From contig NZ_AJVC01000003.1 in the NCBI RefSeq assembly GCF_000261365.1, forward strand, positions 1,612,001 through 1,676,000: a DNA stretch of 64,000 nucleotides, given 5' to 3'. Position numbers and translations under genes: made by a program. Of this stretch, positions 43,477 through 55,021 are shown piece by piece. The DNA comes from Herbaspirillum sp. GW103. GTDB taxonomy: Bacteria; Pseudomonadota; Gammaproteobacteria; Burkholderiales; Burkholderiaceae_D. The stretch's first letter is position 1; each line of letters opens with the position of its first letter. Below the pieces are notes generated by a model. The model had not been told where the DNA came from. It did no database searches and was given only the letters and a program-made list of their open reading frames with translations.

Positions 43477-44274
43477 TCAGGGAGCGGGTGGAGCAAGGGC
43501 GGCAAGCAGGCGTTCGTCACCCGATCCGGTCAGGACCACCTGCACGAAACCCTGCTCCCGCGCGGTCTCGGCGATCCTGTGGTGAGAGACGACGATGCGT
43601 TGTCGTTGCAGTTTTACCACACGTTCCTCACCTCCGGCTAGTCTTGCCAAGTGAAGCAAATTGCGCAAGGCCTCGGAACTGGTGATGACCCAGTCGGCCC
43701 CGCCATCGAGCAAATCCAGCAGTTGCAGGCGGCTTGGCGCATCCAGTTCGGGGGCCAGGCGGCGATAGGCGGTGAGGAATTGAACCTCCACGCCCTGTTG
43801 TTGCAAAGCTTCACTCAGGAAATCGCGGCCGGCCTGGCCGCGCACAATCAGAGCACGCCTGCCGCGCAATTGTTCCAAAGGGAGGGATTTGAACAATTCC
43901 TCGGAATCCATCTTGTCGGCGCGTTGGGGGCCGTAGATGGTGGCATTGCCCCCATCGACGCCATGTCCGCGCAAGGCCACCCTGCTGCCCTCTCCCACGA
44001 TGCCGATCGGCACATCGCGCGGCCATTGCTGCAGATGGGCAAAGACGGCATCGATGGCATTGGGGCTGACGAAGACCACCAGTGCGAAGTCTTGCAGGCG
44101 CGCCAGCGTGGCCTTGAGTTCGCTGTCATCGTCCACCGGACCGATGACCAGGAGCGGAAACACCACGGCACGCCGGCCCGACTGCTGCACGCGCTCGGCA
44201 AAGCTGCCGGACTGTTGCAGTGGCCGCGTCACGACCACTGGCAACGATGCGGGGGGTTCAGGCCGAAGCGGCAT
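43477..44274 (-). CDS. hemD: Uroporphyrinogen-III synthase
   Basis: About 265 residues. HemD is poorly conserved but the pattern is clear: [17 protein letters not shown] at the start, [15 protein letters not shown], then [17 protein letters not shown] and [16 protein letters not shown]. It closes hydroxymethylbilane to uroporphyrinogen III. ATG 44274 overlaps the end of hemC by 17 bases; the frame is open to 44307. Confidence 0.93.
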   Translation of the reverse strand: MPLRPEPPASLPVVVTRPLQQSGSFAERVQQSGRRAVVFPLLVIGPVDDDSELKATLARLQDFALVVFVSPNAIDAVFAHLQQWPRDVPIGIVGEGSRVALRGHGVDGGNATIYGPQRADKMDSEELFKSLPLEQLRGRRALIVRGQAGRDFLSEALQQQGVEVQFLTAYRRLAPELDAPSRLQLLDLLDGGADWVITSSEALRNLLHLARLAGGEERVVKLQRQRIVVSHHRIAETAREQGFVQVVLTGSGDERLLAALAPPAP

Positions 44275-45214
44275 CAGCCTGGGCCTTGCAGGCCGCCAGA
44301 ATGGCATCGGCGCCGCGCGCCTTGAGCAGCTCGGCTACTTGCGCACCGAGCGCCTCGGGCGCATCCGGCGAACCTTCGGCCTCGGCGGCGGCGGCTTGCG
44401 CGCCATCGGGGGTGGCGATCATGGCGCGCAGGTGCAGGCGCTCGCCCTCCAGCGTGGCATAGGCCGCCAGCGGAATCTGGCAGCTGGCGCCAAAGATGCG
44501 CGAGACCGAGCGCTCGGCGGCCGAGACCACGGCGGCGGGCTCGTCATGCAGGGGGGCCAGCAGGCGCTTGATATCGTCACGGCCCTCGGGGATCTCGATG
44601 GCCAGCGTGCCCTGGCCGGGCGACGGCAGGCTCTGTTCGGGGTCGAGGAAGGAGCGGATGCGCGCCTTCAGACCCAGGCGGTTCAGTCCGGCCACGGCCA
44701 GGATGATGGCGGCATAGTCGCCGCGATCCAGCTTGGCCAGGCGGGTATCGAGATTGCCGCGCAGCGGCCTGACCACCAGTTGCGGATAACGCGCGGCGAT
44801 CATGGCCTGGCGGCGCAGGCTGCTGGTGCCGACGATGGCGCCAGCGGGCAGCGCATCGAGCGAGTCGTAGTCGTTGGAGACGAAGGCGTCGCGCGGATCT
44901 TCGCGCTCCAGGATGGCGGCCAGCTCGAAGCCTTCGGGCAGGTCCATGGGCATGTCCTTCAGACAGTGCACGGCGAGGTCGGCGCGGCCTTCGGCCATGG
45001 CCACCTCCAGCTCCTTGACGAACAGGCCCTTGCCGCCGACCTTGGAGAGCGCGCGATCAAGAATCTGGTCGCCACGGGTAGTGGTTCCGAGGATATTGAT
45101 GCTGCACTGCGGATATAATGCGGCCAGACGGTCCCGCACGTACTCGGCCTGCCACATGGCGAGGCGGCTCTCACGCGAGACGATGACGATGTTGGAAGGA
45201 GGAAATTCTTTCAA
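44258..45214 (-). CDS. hemC: Porphobilinogen deaminase (hydroxymethylbilane synthase)
   Basis: 318 residues with the family blocks [20 protein letters not shown], the active-site region CLKDMPM, and the cofactor-binding cysteine loop [11 protein letters not shown]. It polymerises four porphobilinogen molecules. First gene of hemC-hemD-hemX-hemY; ppc lies divergently 258 bases upstream, so the region between holds both promoters. Confidence 0.97.
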   Translation of the reverse strand: MKEFPPSNIVIVSRESRLAMWQAEYVRDRLAALYPQCSINILGTTTRGDQILDRALSKVGGKGLFVKELEVAMAEGRADLAVHCLKDMPMDLPEGFELAAILEREDPRDAFVSNDYDSLDALPAGAIVGTSSLRRQAMIAARYPQLVVRPLRGNLDTRLAKLDRGDYAAIILAVAGLNRLGLKARIRSFLDPEQSLPSPGQGTLAIEIPEGRDDIKRLLAPLHDEPAAVVSAAERSVSRIFGASCQIPLAAYATLEGERLHLRAMIATPDGAQAAAAEAEGSPDAPEALGAQVAELLKARGADAILAACKAQADAASA

Positions 45215-45472
45215 GACGGGCTTTCCGATTCAGTCGTGGCACCCGCGGCCGAGGAGACAGGGAAAGCAGGAGACCGGCGAATCCAGACTGAACAATACGA
45301 TTAAAAAAAGCGATCGAGGGCAAGCAGCAACGAACATCGATCACAGAGACCAGAAGCGAGACGCACACCAAAAACGAGGCAAACAAACGAGCCAAATTCT
45401 AGCACGCACACCCACGGCAATCCGATCCACAAGCACGACTTTCTCCTCCGAAAACCGCAGCAACCGTTGATC

Positions 45473-48388
45473 ATGGCGACCAAAAATCCAACACCACGCA
45501 GTGCCCGCTCCACTCCCTCCACCCCCCGCGCCACCGCTGCCACCAAGAGCAGCCCGGCCAGCAAGACCATCAGCAAACCCGCCCGCAGCACCGACAAGGA
45601 TGCGCCGCTGAAGGAAGACATCCGCCTGCTCGGGCGTCTCTTGGGCGAAGTCGTGCGGGAACAGGAAGGCGATGACGTCTTCGAGGTGGTGGAAACCATC
45701 CGCCAGACCGCCGTGCGTTTCCGCCGCGAATCCGATGCCAAGGCCGGCGCCGAGCTGGACAAGCTGTTGAAGAAACTGACCCGCGACCAGACCAATTCGG
45801 TGGTGCGCGCGTTTTCCTATTTTTCGCACCTGGCCAACATCGCCGAAGACCAGCACCACAACCGCCGCCGCCGCGCGCACCTGCTGGCCGGCTCCGAAGC
45901 CCAGCCCGGCAGCGTGGCCTATGCCCTGTCGCGGCTGGATGATGCCGGTGTCTCGGGCGCACAAGTGCGCAGCTTCCTGAAGGAAGCACTGGTCTCGCCG
46001 GTGCTCACCGCCCACCCCACCGAAGTGCAGCGCAAGTCCATCCTGGACGCCGAGCGCGAGATCGCCCGCCTGGTGGCAGAACGCGACCTGCCCTTGACAC
46101 CGCGCGAACTGCGCCACAACACCGAACTGCTGCGCGCACGCATCGCCACGCTGTGGCAGACGCGCATGCTGCGCTATACCAAGCTGACGGTGGCCGACGA
46201 GATCGAGAACGCCCTCTCCTACTACCGCATCACCTTCCTGCGCGAACTGCCGGCCCTGTATGACGACATCGAAGCCGAGATCGACAGCCAGTTCCCCTCG
46301 CGCGCCAAGACCCGCACCGCAGAACTGCCGCCCTATCTGCAGATGGGCAGCTGGATCGGCGGCGACCGCGATGGCAATCCCAACGTCAATGCCGCCACCA
46401 TGCAGCATGCCTTGAAGCGCCAGTCCACCACCATCTTCGATTACTACCTCGACGAAGTGCACACGCTGGGCGCCGAGCTGTCCATCTCCACCCTGATGGT
46501 CGATGCCAGCCCGGAACTGCTGGCCCTGGCCGATGCCTCGCCAGACCATTCCGAGCACCGCGCCGACGAACCCTACCGCCGTGCCCTCATCGGCATCTAT
46601 GCGCGCCTGGCCGCCACCGCCCGTGCGCTGGGCGTGGTCAACATCCTGCGCCAGGAAATCGGTACCGCCGCCCCCTACGCCAGCCCGGCCGAATGCGTGG
46701 CCGAACTGGAGGTGCTGGTGAGCTCGCTGCAGGCTCATCACGGTGCCGCCCTGGTCAAGCCGCGCCTGGCCGGATTGAAGCGTGCCGTGGAGATCTTCGG
46801 CTTCCACCTGGCCACGCTGGACATGCGCCAGAGCTCCGACGTCCACGAGCGCGTGCTGGCCGAGCTCTTTGCCAAGGCCCAGGTCGAGGCCGACTATGCG
46901 GGCCTGACTGAAGAACGCAAGATCGCCCTGCTGCTGGGCGAACTGTCCAGGCCGCGCCTGCTGTATTCGCCCTATCTGCAGTACGCCGATGAAACCAATT
47001 CGGAGCTGACCATCCTGCGTGCGGCGCGTGAAATCCGCCGCCGCTATGGCGAACGCGCCATCCGCAACTACATCATCTCGCACACCGAAACCCTCTCCGA
47101 CCTGCTGGAAGTCTTGCTGCTGCAGAAGGAAACGGGGCTGCTGCACATCGAAGGCAACCAGCTGCACGCGCTGGAGCTGATGGTCATTCCGCTCTTCGAG
47201 ACCATTCCCGACTTGCGCTGCGCCGCCGAGATCATGCGTGGATGGCTGACCCTGCCGCAGGTCAAGGGATTGATCGCCAAGCACGGCAAGCTGCAGGAAG
47301 TGATGCTGGGCTATTCGGATTCCAACAAGGATGGCGGCTTCCTGACCTCCAACTGGGAGCTCTACAAGGCCGAAAACCAGCTGGTGGAACTGTTCAATGA
47401 AGCCGGCGTGACGCTGCGCCTCTTCCATGGTCGCGGCGGCACCGTCGGTCGCGGCGGCGGCCCCAGCTACCAGGCCATCCTGGCGCAGCCACCGGGTACC
47501 GTCAACGGCCAGATCCGCCTGACTGAACAAGGCGAAATCATCGCCTCCAAATTCTCCAATCCGGAAATCGGCCGCCGCAACCTGGAGCTGCTGGTCGCCG
47601 CCACCCTGGAAGCGAGCCTGATGCCGGCCGCCGCCGACGGCAAGGAAGCCAGGAAGCTGGCCGAGTTCGAGCGCGTCATGGAAGAACTCTCCGAACGTGC
47701 CTATCGCGCCTACCGCAACCTGGTCTACGAGACCCCTGGCTTCACCGATTACTTCTTCGCCGCCACGCCCATTGCCGAGATCGCGCAACTGAACATCGGT
47801 TCGCGTCCGGCCTCGCGCAAGGCCACCCAGCGCATCGAGGATCTGCGCGCGATTCCCTGGGGCTTCTCGTGGGGCCAGTGCCGCCTGCTCTTGCCGGGCT
47901 GGTATGGCTTCGGCAGCGCGGTCTCGGGCTGGCTGGAAGAAGCCGGCAACGCCAGGGAGAGCGCAAAACGCCTGGCCACCCTGCGCGCCATGTGCAAGGA
48001 ATGGCCGTTCTTCGCGGCCCTGCTGTCGAACATGGACATGGTGCTCTCCAAGACCGACCTGGCCGTGGCCTCGCGCTACGCCGGGCTGGTGGCGGACCGC
48101 AAGCTGCGCAACACGATCTTTGGCCGCATCACCGGCGAGCATGAACGCACCAGCGCCATGCTCTCGTCCGTCACCGGAACCAAGGATCGGCTGTCGGGCA
48201 ATCCGCTGCTGGCACGTTCGATCAAGAACCGCTTCGCTTATCTCGACCCGCTGAACCACCTGCAGGTCGAGCTCATCAAGCGCCATCGTGCCACCGCTGC
48301 AGCCAAGCGTACGCCGGAAGAGCGCGTGCAGCGCGGCATCCACCTCACCATCAACGGGGTCGCCGCCGGCTTGCGCAATACCGGCTGA
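45473..48388 (+). CDS. ppc: Phosphoenolpyruvate carboxylase
   Basis: About 971 residues, longer than the usual 880-930 because of about 45 Ser/Thr/Ala/Pro/Lys-rich residues at the N-terminus ([20 protein letters not shown]). The catalytic His is in LTAHPTEVQ (near residue 180), the phosphate-binding loop is [16 protein letters not shown] near 655, and the C-terminus is GLRNTG. It makes oxaloacetate from PEP and bicarbonate to refill the TCA cycle. ATG 45473 follows a TTG two codons upstream. Confidence 0.97.
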   Translation: MATKNPTPRSARSTPSTPRATAATKSSPASKTISKPARSTDKDAPLKEDIRLLGRLLGEVVREQEGDDVFEVVETIRQTAVRFRRESDAKAGAELDKLLKKLTRDQTNSVVRAFSYFSHLANIAEDQHHNRRRRAHLLAGSEAQPGSVAYALSRLDDAGVSGAQVRSFLKEALVSPVLTAHPTEVQRKSILDAEREIARLVAERDLPLTPRELRHNTELLRARIATLWQTRMLRYTKLTVADEIENALSYYRITFLRELPALYDDIEAEIDSQFPSRAKTRTAELPPYLQMGSWIGGDRDGNPNVNAATMQHALKRQSTTIFDYYLDEVHTLGAELSISTLMVDASPELLALADASPDHSEHRADEPYRRALIGIYARLAATARALGVVNILRQEIGTAAPYASPAECVAELEVLVSSLQAHHGAALVKPRLAGLKRAVEIFGFHLATLDMRQSSDVHERVLAELFAKAQVEADYAGLTEERKIALLLGELSRPRLLYSPYLQYADETNSELTILRAAREIRRRYGERAIRNYIISHTETLSDLLEVLLLQKETGLLHIEGNQLHALELMVIPLFETIPDLRCAAEIMRGWLTLPQVKGLIAKHGKLQEVMLGYSDSNKDGGFLTSNWELYKAENQLVELFNEAGVTLRLFHGRGGTVGRGGGPSYQAILAQPPGTVNGQIRLTEQGEIIASKFSNPEIGRRNLELLVAATLEASLMPAAADGKEARKLAEFERVMEELSERAYRAYRNLVYETPGFTDYFFAATPIAEIAQLNIGSRPASRKATQRIEDLRAIPWGFSWGQCRLLLPGWYGFGSAVSGWLEEAGNARESAKRLATLRAMCKEWPFFAALLSNMDMVLSKTDLAVASRYAGLVADRKLRNTIFGRITGEHERTSAMLSSVTGTKDRLSGNPLLARSIKNRFAYLDPLNHLQVELIKRHRATAAAKRTPEERVQRGIHLTINGVAAGLRNTG

Positions 48389-48411
48389 GCCAAGCCGTCG
48401 TCATGCCAACA

Positions 48412-48448
48412 AGAGGGCTGCCCGCCGATGCGGGCGGCCCTTTTCGTT
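48412..48448 (+). terminator. Terminator of ppc
   Basis: The stem AGGGCTGCCCGC / GCGGGCGGCCCT (one G-U pair) has a 4-base loop and is followed by TTTCGTTT, 24 bases after the stop. Confidence 0.85.
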
Positions 48449-48774
48449 TGGATTGCTGCCAGGAGACGCCCCGTCTCAAGTTCAGCGTTTGCATGCCGAT
48501 AACAGATGGCTGTGATGACATTTGACGAAGCGACAAGCTGTTGCGGGCGGCGCACAAATGCGCCCACGCTTTTGTGGTGGATCAGTTTTTTTGCACCGCA
48601 AAACTGAATCCATCCTGCCGCTCAGCGCTTCACTTTTGTAAAATGTAAGCTGAAGAATTCAAATACACATAATCGTTGCAATCCATGAAGCATATTGCTT
48701 CAGCGACCATGTTCTTCCGAGGTGGGAATGGTTGCCGGGCGACGATCAGGCATCGAAACAGGGAATCAGACATC
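48449..48774. other. Intergenic region upstream of the hydrolase gene
   Basis: About 325 bases with an A/T-rich part (48630-48690; TTTTGTAAAATGTAAGC, CATAAT at 48669-48674). No complete promoter is convincing. No gene is seen; the frame of the hydrolase is open from 48676 but encodes non-homologous residues. Confidence 0.4.
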
Positions 48775-49713
48775 ATGCGACATTGGGGAAAACCACTGGC
48801 TGCGTTCTGCATTGCAGCATCGCTGGCCGTGATCGGCACCTGGGCGCAGGCGGCCGCCTATTCGGCGCCGCCGCCACCACTGGAAGCGCGCCGCGTATCG
48901 CTCACCAGCGTGGACAACAAGGGGGGCAAGGCCACCGCGCTCTATGGGGTGTGGATCAAGGCACGCAGGACGCTCAACAGCAAGGGACCGTATCCGACCG
49001 TGATCGCGCTGCATGGCTGCGGCGGGCTGTACAGCATCATCAAGGATGGTCGCGGCGAATTCACGCCGCGCCACCTGGCCATGGCACGGGTTCTGACCGA
49101 TGCCGGCTACAACGTCCTGTTCCCGGACAGCTTCACCCCGCGCGGTCGTCGTTCGACCTGCCAGGACTCGGTGGCCCAGCGCGAGGTCAGCGCCATGAAC
49201 CGCCGCTTCGACGTCGAAGCGGCCCTGCACTGGGTGACCGCGCAGCCGGACGTGGACGTCAAGCGCATCGCCCTGCTGGGCTGGTCGCATGGCGCCTCGA
49301 CCGTGCTGGCCTCACTGAACCTGGCCGAAACCGATGTGGCCATCCGCAAGATCCAGCCGCGCGCGGCGGTGGCCTTCTATCCGGATTGCCGCCCCTACGC
49401 CAAAACCAGCGAACCCTTCAAGCCGGCCGCACCGCTACTGATCCTGATGGGCGAAAACGATGACTGGACCCCGCCCCAGGCCTGTGAAGCCATCGAACAG
49501 AAGATGCAGGGCAGCGATACCGAGATCGCCCTGCGTCTCTATCCGGACACCTATCACGACTTCGACGCCCCCGGTCTGCCGGTGCATGTGCGCATGGACG
49601 TGGCCGGCGTCGGCAAGCGCGGCGAAGGTGTCACCAGCGGAGGCAACCCGGATGCGCGCGCCCAGGCCTATCGCTCCATGCTCAACTTCCTGGACGCCAA
49701 GCTCAATTACTGA
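48775..49713 (+). CDS. Secreted alpha/beta hydrolase (dienelactone hydrolase family)
   Basis: About 312 residues with a signal peptide (FCIAASLAVIGTWAQAAAYS). The alpha/beta hydrolase elements are the oxyanion turn ALHGCGG, the nucleophile elbow GWSHGAS (Ser), an Asp-bearing ENDDWTPP and a His in DTYHDFDAPG. This is the pattern of dienelactone-hydrolase-like esterases. Its secretion suggests an extracytoplasmic ester substrate, which cannot be named. ATG 48775 is chosen because the signal peptide begins there and AGGGA precedes it. Confidence 0.88.
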   Translation: MRHWGKPLAAFCIAASLAVIGTWAQAAAYSAPPPPLEARRVSLTSVDNKGGKATALYGVWIKARRTLNSKGPYPTVIALHGCGGLYSIIKDGRGEFTPRHLAMARVLTDAGYNVLFPDSFTPRGRRSTCQDSVAQREVSAMNRRFDVEAALHWVTAQPDVDVKRIALLGWSHGASTVLASLNLAETDVAIRKIQPRAAVAFYPDCRPYAKTSEPFKPAAPLLILMGENDDWTPPQACEAIEQKMQGSDTEIALRLYPDTYHDFDAPGLPVHVRMDVAGVGKRGEGVTSGGNPDARAQAYRSMLNFLDAKLNY

Positions 49714-49763
49714 GACAAAGACCGCCGCGGCGCCTCGCGGATTTCGGTCAATGGCTTCACCAA

Positions 49764-49800
49764 CGACAATGCCGGCCCCTTGCGGGAGCCGGCATTGTCG
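49764..49800. terminator. Terminator between the hydrolase and HDOD genes
   Basis: The stem CGACAATGCCGGC / GCCGGCATTGTCG has an 11-base loop. The following T-run is weak on both strands, so it may be partly Rho-assisted. Confidence 0.6.
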
Positions 49801-49871
49801 CTTTGCTCGACCTGTTTCTTCACATCGGCCGGAAACCACCGTCCATCGGCGCTCTCCGGCTTGCCTTGCGG

Positions 49872-50696
49872 TCAGGCGATCAGGTCCTGCATGCCCTCGC
49901 CCAGTTCGGCCAGCGGCGGCATGTCCTCGGTGAAGGTGCCTAGGGTCAGGCCCAGCCTGGCGGCCACCTCGCCCGGGAAGGTCGATTCCAGTTCATCGGC
50001 CGAGTATTTGTTTTCCTCGGCGCGGGCGCGCCAGGTGGCCAGGTGGACGATGGCGGCGTACGCATCGAACTGACCTTCCAGCGGCTGCGGGAAGGCCTTG
50101 ATGACCTGCGCGAACTCATCCGGGAAACGCCAGCGGCGCGCCAGCTCGGCTCCCACATCGGCAAAGTCGTAGCCGAAGGACTTGCGCTCCACATCGAGGC
50201 GACGGGCATCCAGGGGACCGGCCACCTTGTCCACCTGCAAGGCCTGCTCGGGCATGGCCGCGTGCATGACCAGCTGGCCGATGGCGTGCATCAGGCCCAC
50301 CGTGAAGGCGAAATCGGAATTGAGCTTGACCTCTTTGGCCAGCCACTTGGCGACCAGGGCGGTATCGAGGCTGTAGCGCCAGAACAGCTTGAGGTCCACG
50401 CCCGGCAGCTTCTTGAAGCTGCCGGCCATGCCGGTACTGACCACCAGGGTGCGCACGGTCATGAACCCCAGCATCAGCACCGCATCATCGACGGTGCCGA
50501 TGGTGCGCGAGACGTGGTAATAGGACGAATTCGCCAGACGCAAGATCTTGGCACTGAGGACCTGGTCGGCGGCCAGCTTCCTGGCGATCTCCTCGATCGA
50601 GACCGCGTCGTTGTTGAAACTTTCGATGACTTCCTGCACCACCTTCGGAATGCTCGGCAAGGCAGTTTGCTGCTGAAACAGTGCTTCCAAATTCAT
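49872..50696 (-). CDS. HDOD-domain protein
   Basis: 274 residues. An HDOD domain runs from about 10 to 210 (LPSIPKVVQEVIESFNND, DQVLSAKILRLANSSYY, IGTVDDAVLMLG, FAFTVGLMHAIGQLVMH). HDOD is an HD-related output domain that usually lacks the full metal site and acts in signalling, often with cyclic-di-GMP or chemotaxis. ATG 50696 has CAGGAGAG upstream; the frame extends to 50849 without homology. Confidence 0.92.
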   Translation of the reverse strand: MNLEALFQQQTALPSIPKVVQEVIESFNNDAVSIEEIARKLAADQVLSAKILRLANSSYYHVSRTIGTVDDAVLMLGFMTVRTLVVSTGMAGSFKKLPGVDLKLFWRYSLDTALVAKWLAKEVKLNSDFAFTVGLMHAIGQLVMHAAMPEQALQVDKVAGPLDARRLDVERKSFGYDFADVGAELARRWRFPDEFAQVIKAFPQPLEGQFDAYAAIVHLATWRARAEENKYSADELESTFPGEVAARLGLTLGTFTEDMPPLAELGEGMQDLIA

Positions 50697-51136
50697 GCTT
50701 CTCTCCTGTAAGACGACCCCCAGACATCTTGCTCGCTCTTCGCTTGTCAGGACCACCCCCGTGGCATGCCCGGTCGGACGACGCCCGGCAACATCGACGG
50801 CAATCGCATCATCCCGGCTGCGCCTCGGCTGGCAGCCCCTTTTCTTCACCGGAAACCTGCAGAACTTCCCCCGGTTCAGTCATCGCGCCTTGAGTATAGC
50901 GTCAGCCCTTGTCATCAACACAAGGCTTTTTTGCGGTGCAGGAGAGCTTGCACAAATACAACAAGCAAAAATGATGCCACATGGCAACTTCGAGTGATTT
51001 AGTGTGGCCGTGCGCTGCATTTCACCAGCGGCCGGGAACCCCTGAAAAAACTGCCCACAGCAGCGCGCGCCAATGCGAAAAATCCGCATCCCGCAGCATT
51101 TCCGGCTGCATTGCCGTGGCTTGGCGCAGTTGTGCT
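50697..51136. other. Divergent promoter region of the HDOD gene and argH
   Basis: No gene is seen. On the minus strand a TATACT (50893-50898) about 200 bases before the HDOD ATG may be its -10. The frame from 50981 into argH is open but lacks argininosuccinate lyase homology before 51170. Confidence 0.4.
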
Positions 51137-51145
51137 TGCTATAAT
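51137..51145 (+). promoter_or_regulatory. Extended -10 promoter of argH
   Basis: TGCTATAAT is a perfect extended -10 (TGn plus TATAAT), 25 bases before the argH ATG. The -35 (TGGCTT) is weak, as is usual for extended -10 promoters. The short distance implies a leader of about 18 bases. Confidence 0.7.
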
Positions 51146-51169
51146 CGCCCATTCTCCGGAATTCCCTAT

Positions 51170-52564
51170 ATGACAGACCAATTTGCTAAAAAGGGCGAAG
51201 CCTGGTCGGCTCGCTTTTCTGAACCCGTCTCCGATCTCGTCAAGCGCTATACCGCATCGGTGTTCTTCGACAACCGCATGGCCCAGGTCGACATCCAGGG
51301 CTCGCTGGCGCATGCCGAGATGCTGGCCCACCAGGGCATCATCAGCGCGGCCGATTACGCCGAGATCCAGCGTGGCATGGCCCAGATCAAGGGTGAGATC
51401 GAGTCCGGCCAGTTCGAATGGTTGCTGGACCTGGAAGACGTCCACCTGAACATCGAGAAGCGTCTGACCGAGCTGGTCGGCGACGCCGGCAAGCGCCTGC
51501 ACACCGGCCGTTCGCGCAACGACCAGGTGGCCACCGACATCCGCCTCTACATGCGCGGTGCCGTCGACGACATCATTGGCCTGCTGCGCGATCTGCGCGG
51601 CGCCCTGCTGGACCTGGCCGAACAGCACGCCGACACCATCCTGCCGGGCTTCACCCACATGCAGGTGGCGCAGCCGATCACCTTCGGCCACCACGTGCTG
51701 GCCTATGTCGAGATGTTCGGCCGCGATGCCGAGCGCATGATCGATGCCCGCAAGCGCATCAACCGCCTGCCGCTGGGCGCAGCCGCCCTGGCCGGTACCA
51801 CCTTCCCGATCGACCGCCTGCGCGTGGCCAGGACCCTGGGCTTCGACGACGTGTGCCGCAACTCGCTGGACGCCGTCTCGGACCGTGACTTCGCCATCGA
51901 ATTCTGCGCCGCCGCTGCACTGGTGATGACGCACATCTCGCGCATGTCCGAAGAGCTGGTGATCTGGATGAGCCCGCGCGTGGGCTTCATCGACATCGCC
52001 GATCGCTTCTGTACCGGCTCGTCCATCATGCCGCAGAAGAAGAACCCGGACGTCCCCGAACTGGCGCGCGGCAAGACCGGTCGCGTCAATGGTCATCTGA
52101 TCGCCCTGCTGACCCTGATGAAGGGCCAGCCCCTGGCCTACAACAAGGACAACCAGGAAGACAAGGAGCCGCTGTTCGATACCGTCGACACGCTCACCGA
52201 TACCCTGCGCATCTTCGCCGACATGGCCCGCGGCATCAGCGTCAAGCCGGAAGCCATGCGCGCGGCGGCCCTGCAAGGCTACGCCACCGCCACCGACCTG
52301 GCCGACTACCTGGTCAAGAAGGGCCTGCCCTTCCGCGACGCCCACGAAGCCGTCGCCCACGCCGTGCGTACCTGCGTGGACAAGGGTTGCGACCTGGCCG
52401 ACCTGTCGCTGGATGACCTGCGCGCCTTCTCCGACCTGATCGGTGAAGACGTATTCGCCGTGTTGACCCTGGAAGGCTCGGTGGCTGCACGTGACCATAT
52501 CGGCGGCACCGCACCCAACCAGGTGCGTGCAGCCATTGCGCAACTGCGCAAGGAACTGAACTAA
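51170..52564 (+). CDS. argH: Argininosuccinate lyase
   Basis: 464 residues. Fumarase/aspartase superfamily blocks are present: [35 protein letters not shown], and the signature loop [20 protein letters not shown] (near residue 282) that carries the catalytic Ser. It splits argininosuccinate to arginine and fumarate. Monocistronic here. Confidence 0.98.
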   Translation: MTDQFAKKGEAWSARFSEPVSDLVKRYTASVFFDNRMAQVDIQGSLAHAEMLAHQGIISAADYAEIQRGMAQIKGEIESGQFEWLLDLEDVHLNIEKRLTELVGDAGKRLHTGRSRNDQVATDIRLYMRGAVDDIIGLLRDLRGALLDLAEQHADTILPGFTHMQVAQPITFGHHVLAYVEMFGRDAERMIDARKRINRLPLGAAALAGTTFPIDRLRVARTLGFDDVCRNSLDAVSDRDFAIEFCAAAALVMTHISRMSEELVIWMSPRVGFIDIADRFCTGSSIMPQKKNPDVPELARGKTGRVNGHLIALLTLMKGQPLAYNKDNQEDKEPLFDTVDTLTDTLRIFADMARGISVKPEAMRAAALQGYATATDLADYLVKKGLPFRDAHEAVAHAVRTCVDKGCDLADLSLDDLRAFSDLIGEDVFAVLTLEGSVAARDHIGGTAPNQVRAAIAQLRKELN

Positions 52565-52871
52565 GCAAGACCTGGCACCACCCTTCGTCCGCAGGCCGGA
52601 CGTTGTTCGCATGCCGCCGTGGCGCGCCCTACCCGGGCGCGTTGCAGCGGGTTGTAATTGCTGGCGCAGCCTGCCTTTTCGGGTATGCTGTGGCGGCTGT
52701 ATCGAAAGAGACCGCACAACGGTCTTCAGAGGATGGAGCACAAGTCCCGGCCATCCCGGGCGCCTTTTGCATCATCCTCGATGAAGGAATCACCCTGTGA
52801 CGTCGCGCGACCCTGTCGAGCGCGCCGTGATGCGGACGATTTCTACAATATCTAACTGAGGAGAGAACTCG
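52565..52871. other. Leader region of the liv operon
   Basis: About 300 bases with no gene. Possible promoter hexamers (TTGCTG, TATGCT near 52660-52690) are not at a good spacing. GAGGAGAG at 52859-52866 is a strong ribosome binding site for the next gene. Confidence 0.4.
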
Positions 52872-54029
52872 ATGCAATTCAATACCATGCTCAAGACCAT
52901 TCCGGCCCTGCTGATCGGTGCCACCCTGTCACATGCCGCGCTGGCTGCCGACATCAAGCTGGGCGTCGCTGAAGCCCTGACCGGCCCGGCCGCCAAGTAT
53001 GGCGTGGCCATCAAGAATGGCTTCACCCTGGCTTCCGAAGAGATCAATGCCAAGGGCGGCGTCAACGGCAACAAGCTGGCCCTGGTGATCGAAGACGAAC
53101 AAGGCAAGAAGGAAGAAGCCATCAACGTCTTCAAGAAGCTGATCTTCCAGGACAAGGTGCTGGCCGTCTTCGGCCCCACCCTGTCGAACTCGGCATTTGC
53201 CGCCGACCCCATCGCCAACGCGGCCAAGGTCGTGGTCTTCGGTACCAGCAACACCGCTGACGGCATCACCGCCATGGGCCCCTTCACCTTCCGCAACTCC
53301 GTGATGGAAGCCGACGTGCTGCCCGTCACCGTCAAAGCGGCCGTGAAGCACTTCGGCATCAAGAAGGTCGCCGTGATCTACGGTAACGACGACGCCTTCA
53401 CCAAGTCCGGCTACGACGTCTTCAAGGCCACCCTGGAACAGCAGAAGATCCCCGTCACCACCACCGAGGCCTATGCCAAGGGCGACGTCGATTTCAAGGC
53501 CCAGCTGACCAAGATCAAGGCCGGCAACCCGGACGCCATCGTCTGCTCCTGCCTGGCTGAGGAAGCCGCCAACATCATCCTGCAAACGCGCGCGCTGGGC
53601 ATGAAGCAGCCCTTCATCGGCGGCAATGGCCTGAACTCGCCCAAGCTGTTCGAGATCGCCAAGGATGCCGGCGACAACACCCTGATGGGCAGCCCCTGGT
53701 CGGCCGAAAACCAGACCCCGGCCAACAAGGCCTTCATGGCAGCCTACAAGGCCAAGTTCGGTTCGGACCCGGACCAGTTCGCCGCGCAAGCCTATGACGC
53801 CATGTACATCATGGCCGATGCGATCAAGGGCGTGAAGCTCTCCGGCAACCTGGCCAAGGACCGTGACGCCGTGCGCGCCGCGCTGCCGGCCGTGAAGATC
53901 GAGGGCGCCACCGGCAAGTTCGCCTTCCGCGCAGCACCGGCGGTAGCGGGCAAGCAGGTCGGCTTCGATGCGGACCAGGAAGCCATCGTCAACATCGCCA
54001 AGGGCGGCAAGTTCGTCCTGCTGAAGTAA
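52872..54029 (+). CDS. livJ: Branched-chain amino acid ABC transporter, periplasmic binding protein
   Basis: 385 residues with a signal peptide (about 1-25, ending HAALAA). The type I periplasmic-binding fold begins DIKLGVAEALTGPAAKYG and contains FGPTLSNSAFAADPIANAAKV and SNTADGITAMGPFTFRN. It delivers Leu/Ile/Val or related amino acids to the LivHM permease. The precise ligand is not readable; family members also bind urea, amides or aromatic acids. First gene of livJHMGF. Confidence 0.92.
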   Translation: MQFNTMLKTIPALLIGATLSHAALAADIKLGVAEALTGPAAKYGVAIKNGFTLASEEINAKGGVNGNKLALVIEDEQGKKEEAINVFKKLIFQDKVLAVFGPTLSNSAFAADPIANAAKVVVFGTSNTADGITAMGPFTFRNSVMEADVLPVTVKAAVKHFGIKKVAVIYGNDDAFTKSGYDVFKATLEQQKIPVTTTEAYAKGDVDFKAQLTKIKAGNPDAIVCSCLAEEAANIILQTRALGMKQPFIGGNGLNSPKLFEIAKDAGDNTLMGSPWSAENQTPANKAFMAAYKAKFGSDPDQFAAQAYDAMYIMADAIKGVKLSGNLAKDRDAVRAALPAVKIEGATGKFAFRAAPAVAGKQVGFDADQEAIVNIAKGGKFVLLK

Positions 54030-54138
54030 GCAGCCCGAGGCCGTAACAACGGTCGCTGCCGGAGCACCGGCGGCGACCGTTTGCAAGTGATCGCGCGCCG
54101 CGCGGCGCTTGGCATCTCATCACCCATTGCAGGTTCCC

Positions 54139-55020
54139 ATGTTAGAACAACAGCTCATCAATGCCCTCTCGCTGGGCAGCGTGTATGCGCTCTTCGCGCT
54201 CGGTTTCACGCTGGTCTTTGGCGTGTTGGGCGTGATCAATCTTTCGCACGGCGCCATCTTCATGCTGGGCAGCTATGCCGCCCTGCTGCTGGTGGAGCAG
54301 ATGGCGCTGCCCCTGTGGGTGGCACTGCTGCTGGCCATGGTGGCCACCGGTCTGCTCGGCCTCATCATCGACGTGCTGGTCCTCAAGCCCTTGCGCCGCC
54401 GCAATGCACCGCACCTGATCCCGATGATCGCCACCATCGGCGTGGCCATCATGATCACCAACATTTCGCAGGGCATCTTCGGTGCCGAGAACAAGCGTTT
54501 CCCCCAGGGCACCATCCCTGAAGACAGCGTGAACCTGGGCAACCTGCACATCACTGCGGTCCAGGTGGCCATCATCGTGATTGCCTTCGTGCTGATGGTG
54601 GTGCTGCTGGGCGTGATGCGCAAGACCCAGCTGGGCCGGGCCCTGCGCGCCATCGCCGAGTCACCCAAGGCGGCTTACCTGCTGGGCATCAACGTCGAGG
54701 GCCTGTTCCTGCTGACCTCCTTTGCCGCTGCGGCCCTGGGGGGTGCGGCCGGCGTATTGGTGGGCGTGTCCTTCAATGCAATCTCGCCCTTCATGGGACA
54801 GCCGATGCTGCACAAGGGCATCGCCGTCATCATCCTGGGCGGCATGGGCGATATCCGTGGCGCCATGATCGGCGGCCTGTTCCTCGGCTTTGCCGAGGTG
54901 TTGACGGTGGCCTATATCTCCAGCGACTTCCGCGACGCGGTGGCGTTCGGCCTCCTGTTCCTGATCCTGCTGGTAAAACCCTCCGGCATGTTTGGCAAAG
55001 TGCTGGAAAGGAAGGCATAA
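54139..55020 (+). CDS. livH: Branched-chain amino acid ABC permease LivH
   Basis: 293 residues with about 8 membrane segments and the LivH motifs QQLINALSLGSVYALFALG and FGVLGVINLSHGAIFMLG; the EAA-like loop is RAIAESPKAAYLLGINVEGL. ATG 54139 follows AGGTT; the frame is open from 54109. Confidence 0.95.
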   Translation: MLEQQLINALSLGSVYALFALGFTLVFGVLGVINLSHGAIFMLGSYAALLLVEQMALPLWVALLLAMVATGLLGLIIDVLVLKPLRRRNAPHLIPMIATIGVAIMITNISQGIFGAENKRFPQGTIPEDSVNLGNLHITAVQVAIIVIAFVLMVVLLGVMRKTQLGRALRAIAESPKAAYLLGINVEGLFLLTSFAAAALGGAAGVLVGVSFNAISPFMGQPMLHKGIAVIILGGMGDIRGAMIGGLFLGFAEVLTVAYISSDFRDAVAFGLLFLILLVKPSGMFGKVLERKA

Positions 55021-55021
55021 G

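Noticed and set aside
45341-48343. A 1000-codon open frame antisense to ppc
   Set aside because: It exactly mirrors ppc, its translation is Gln/Gly/His-rich with no recognisable domain, and high-GC genes commonly leave such open antisense frames.
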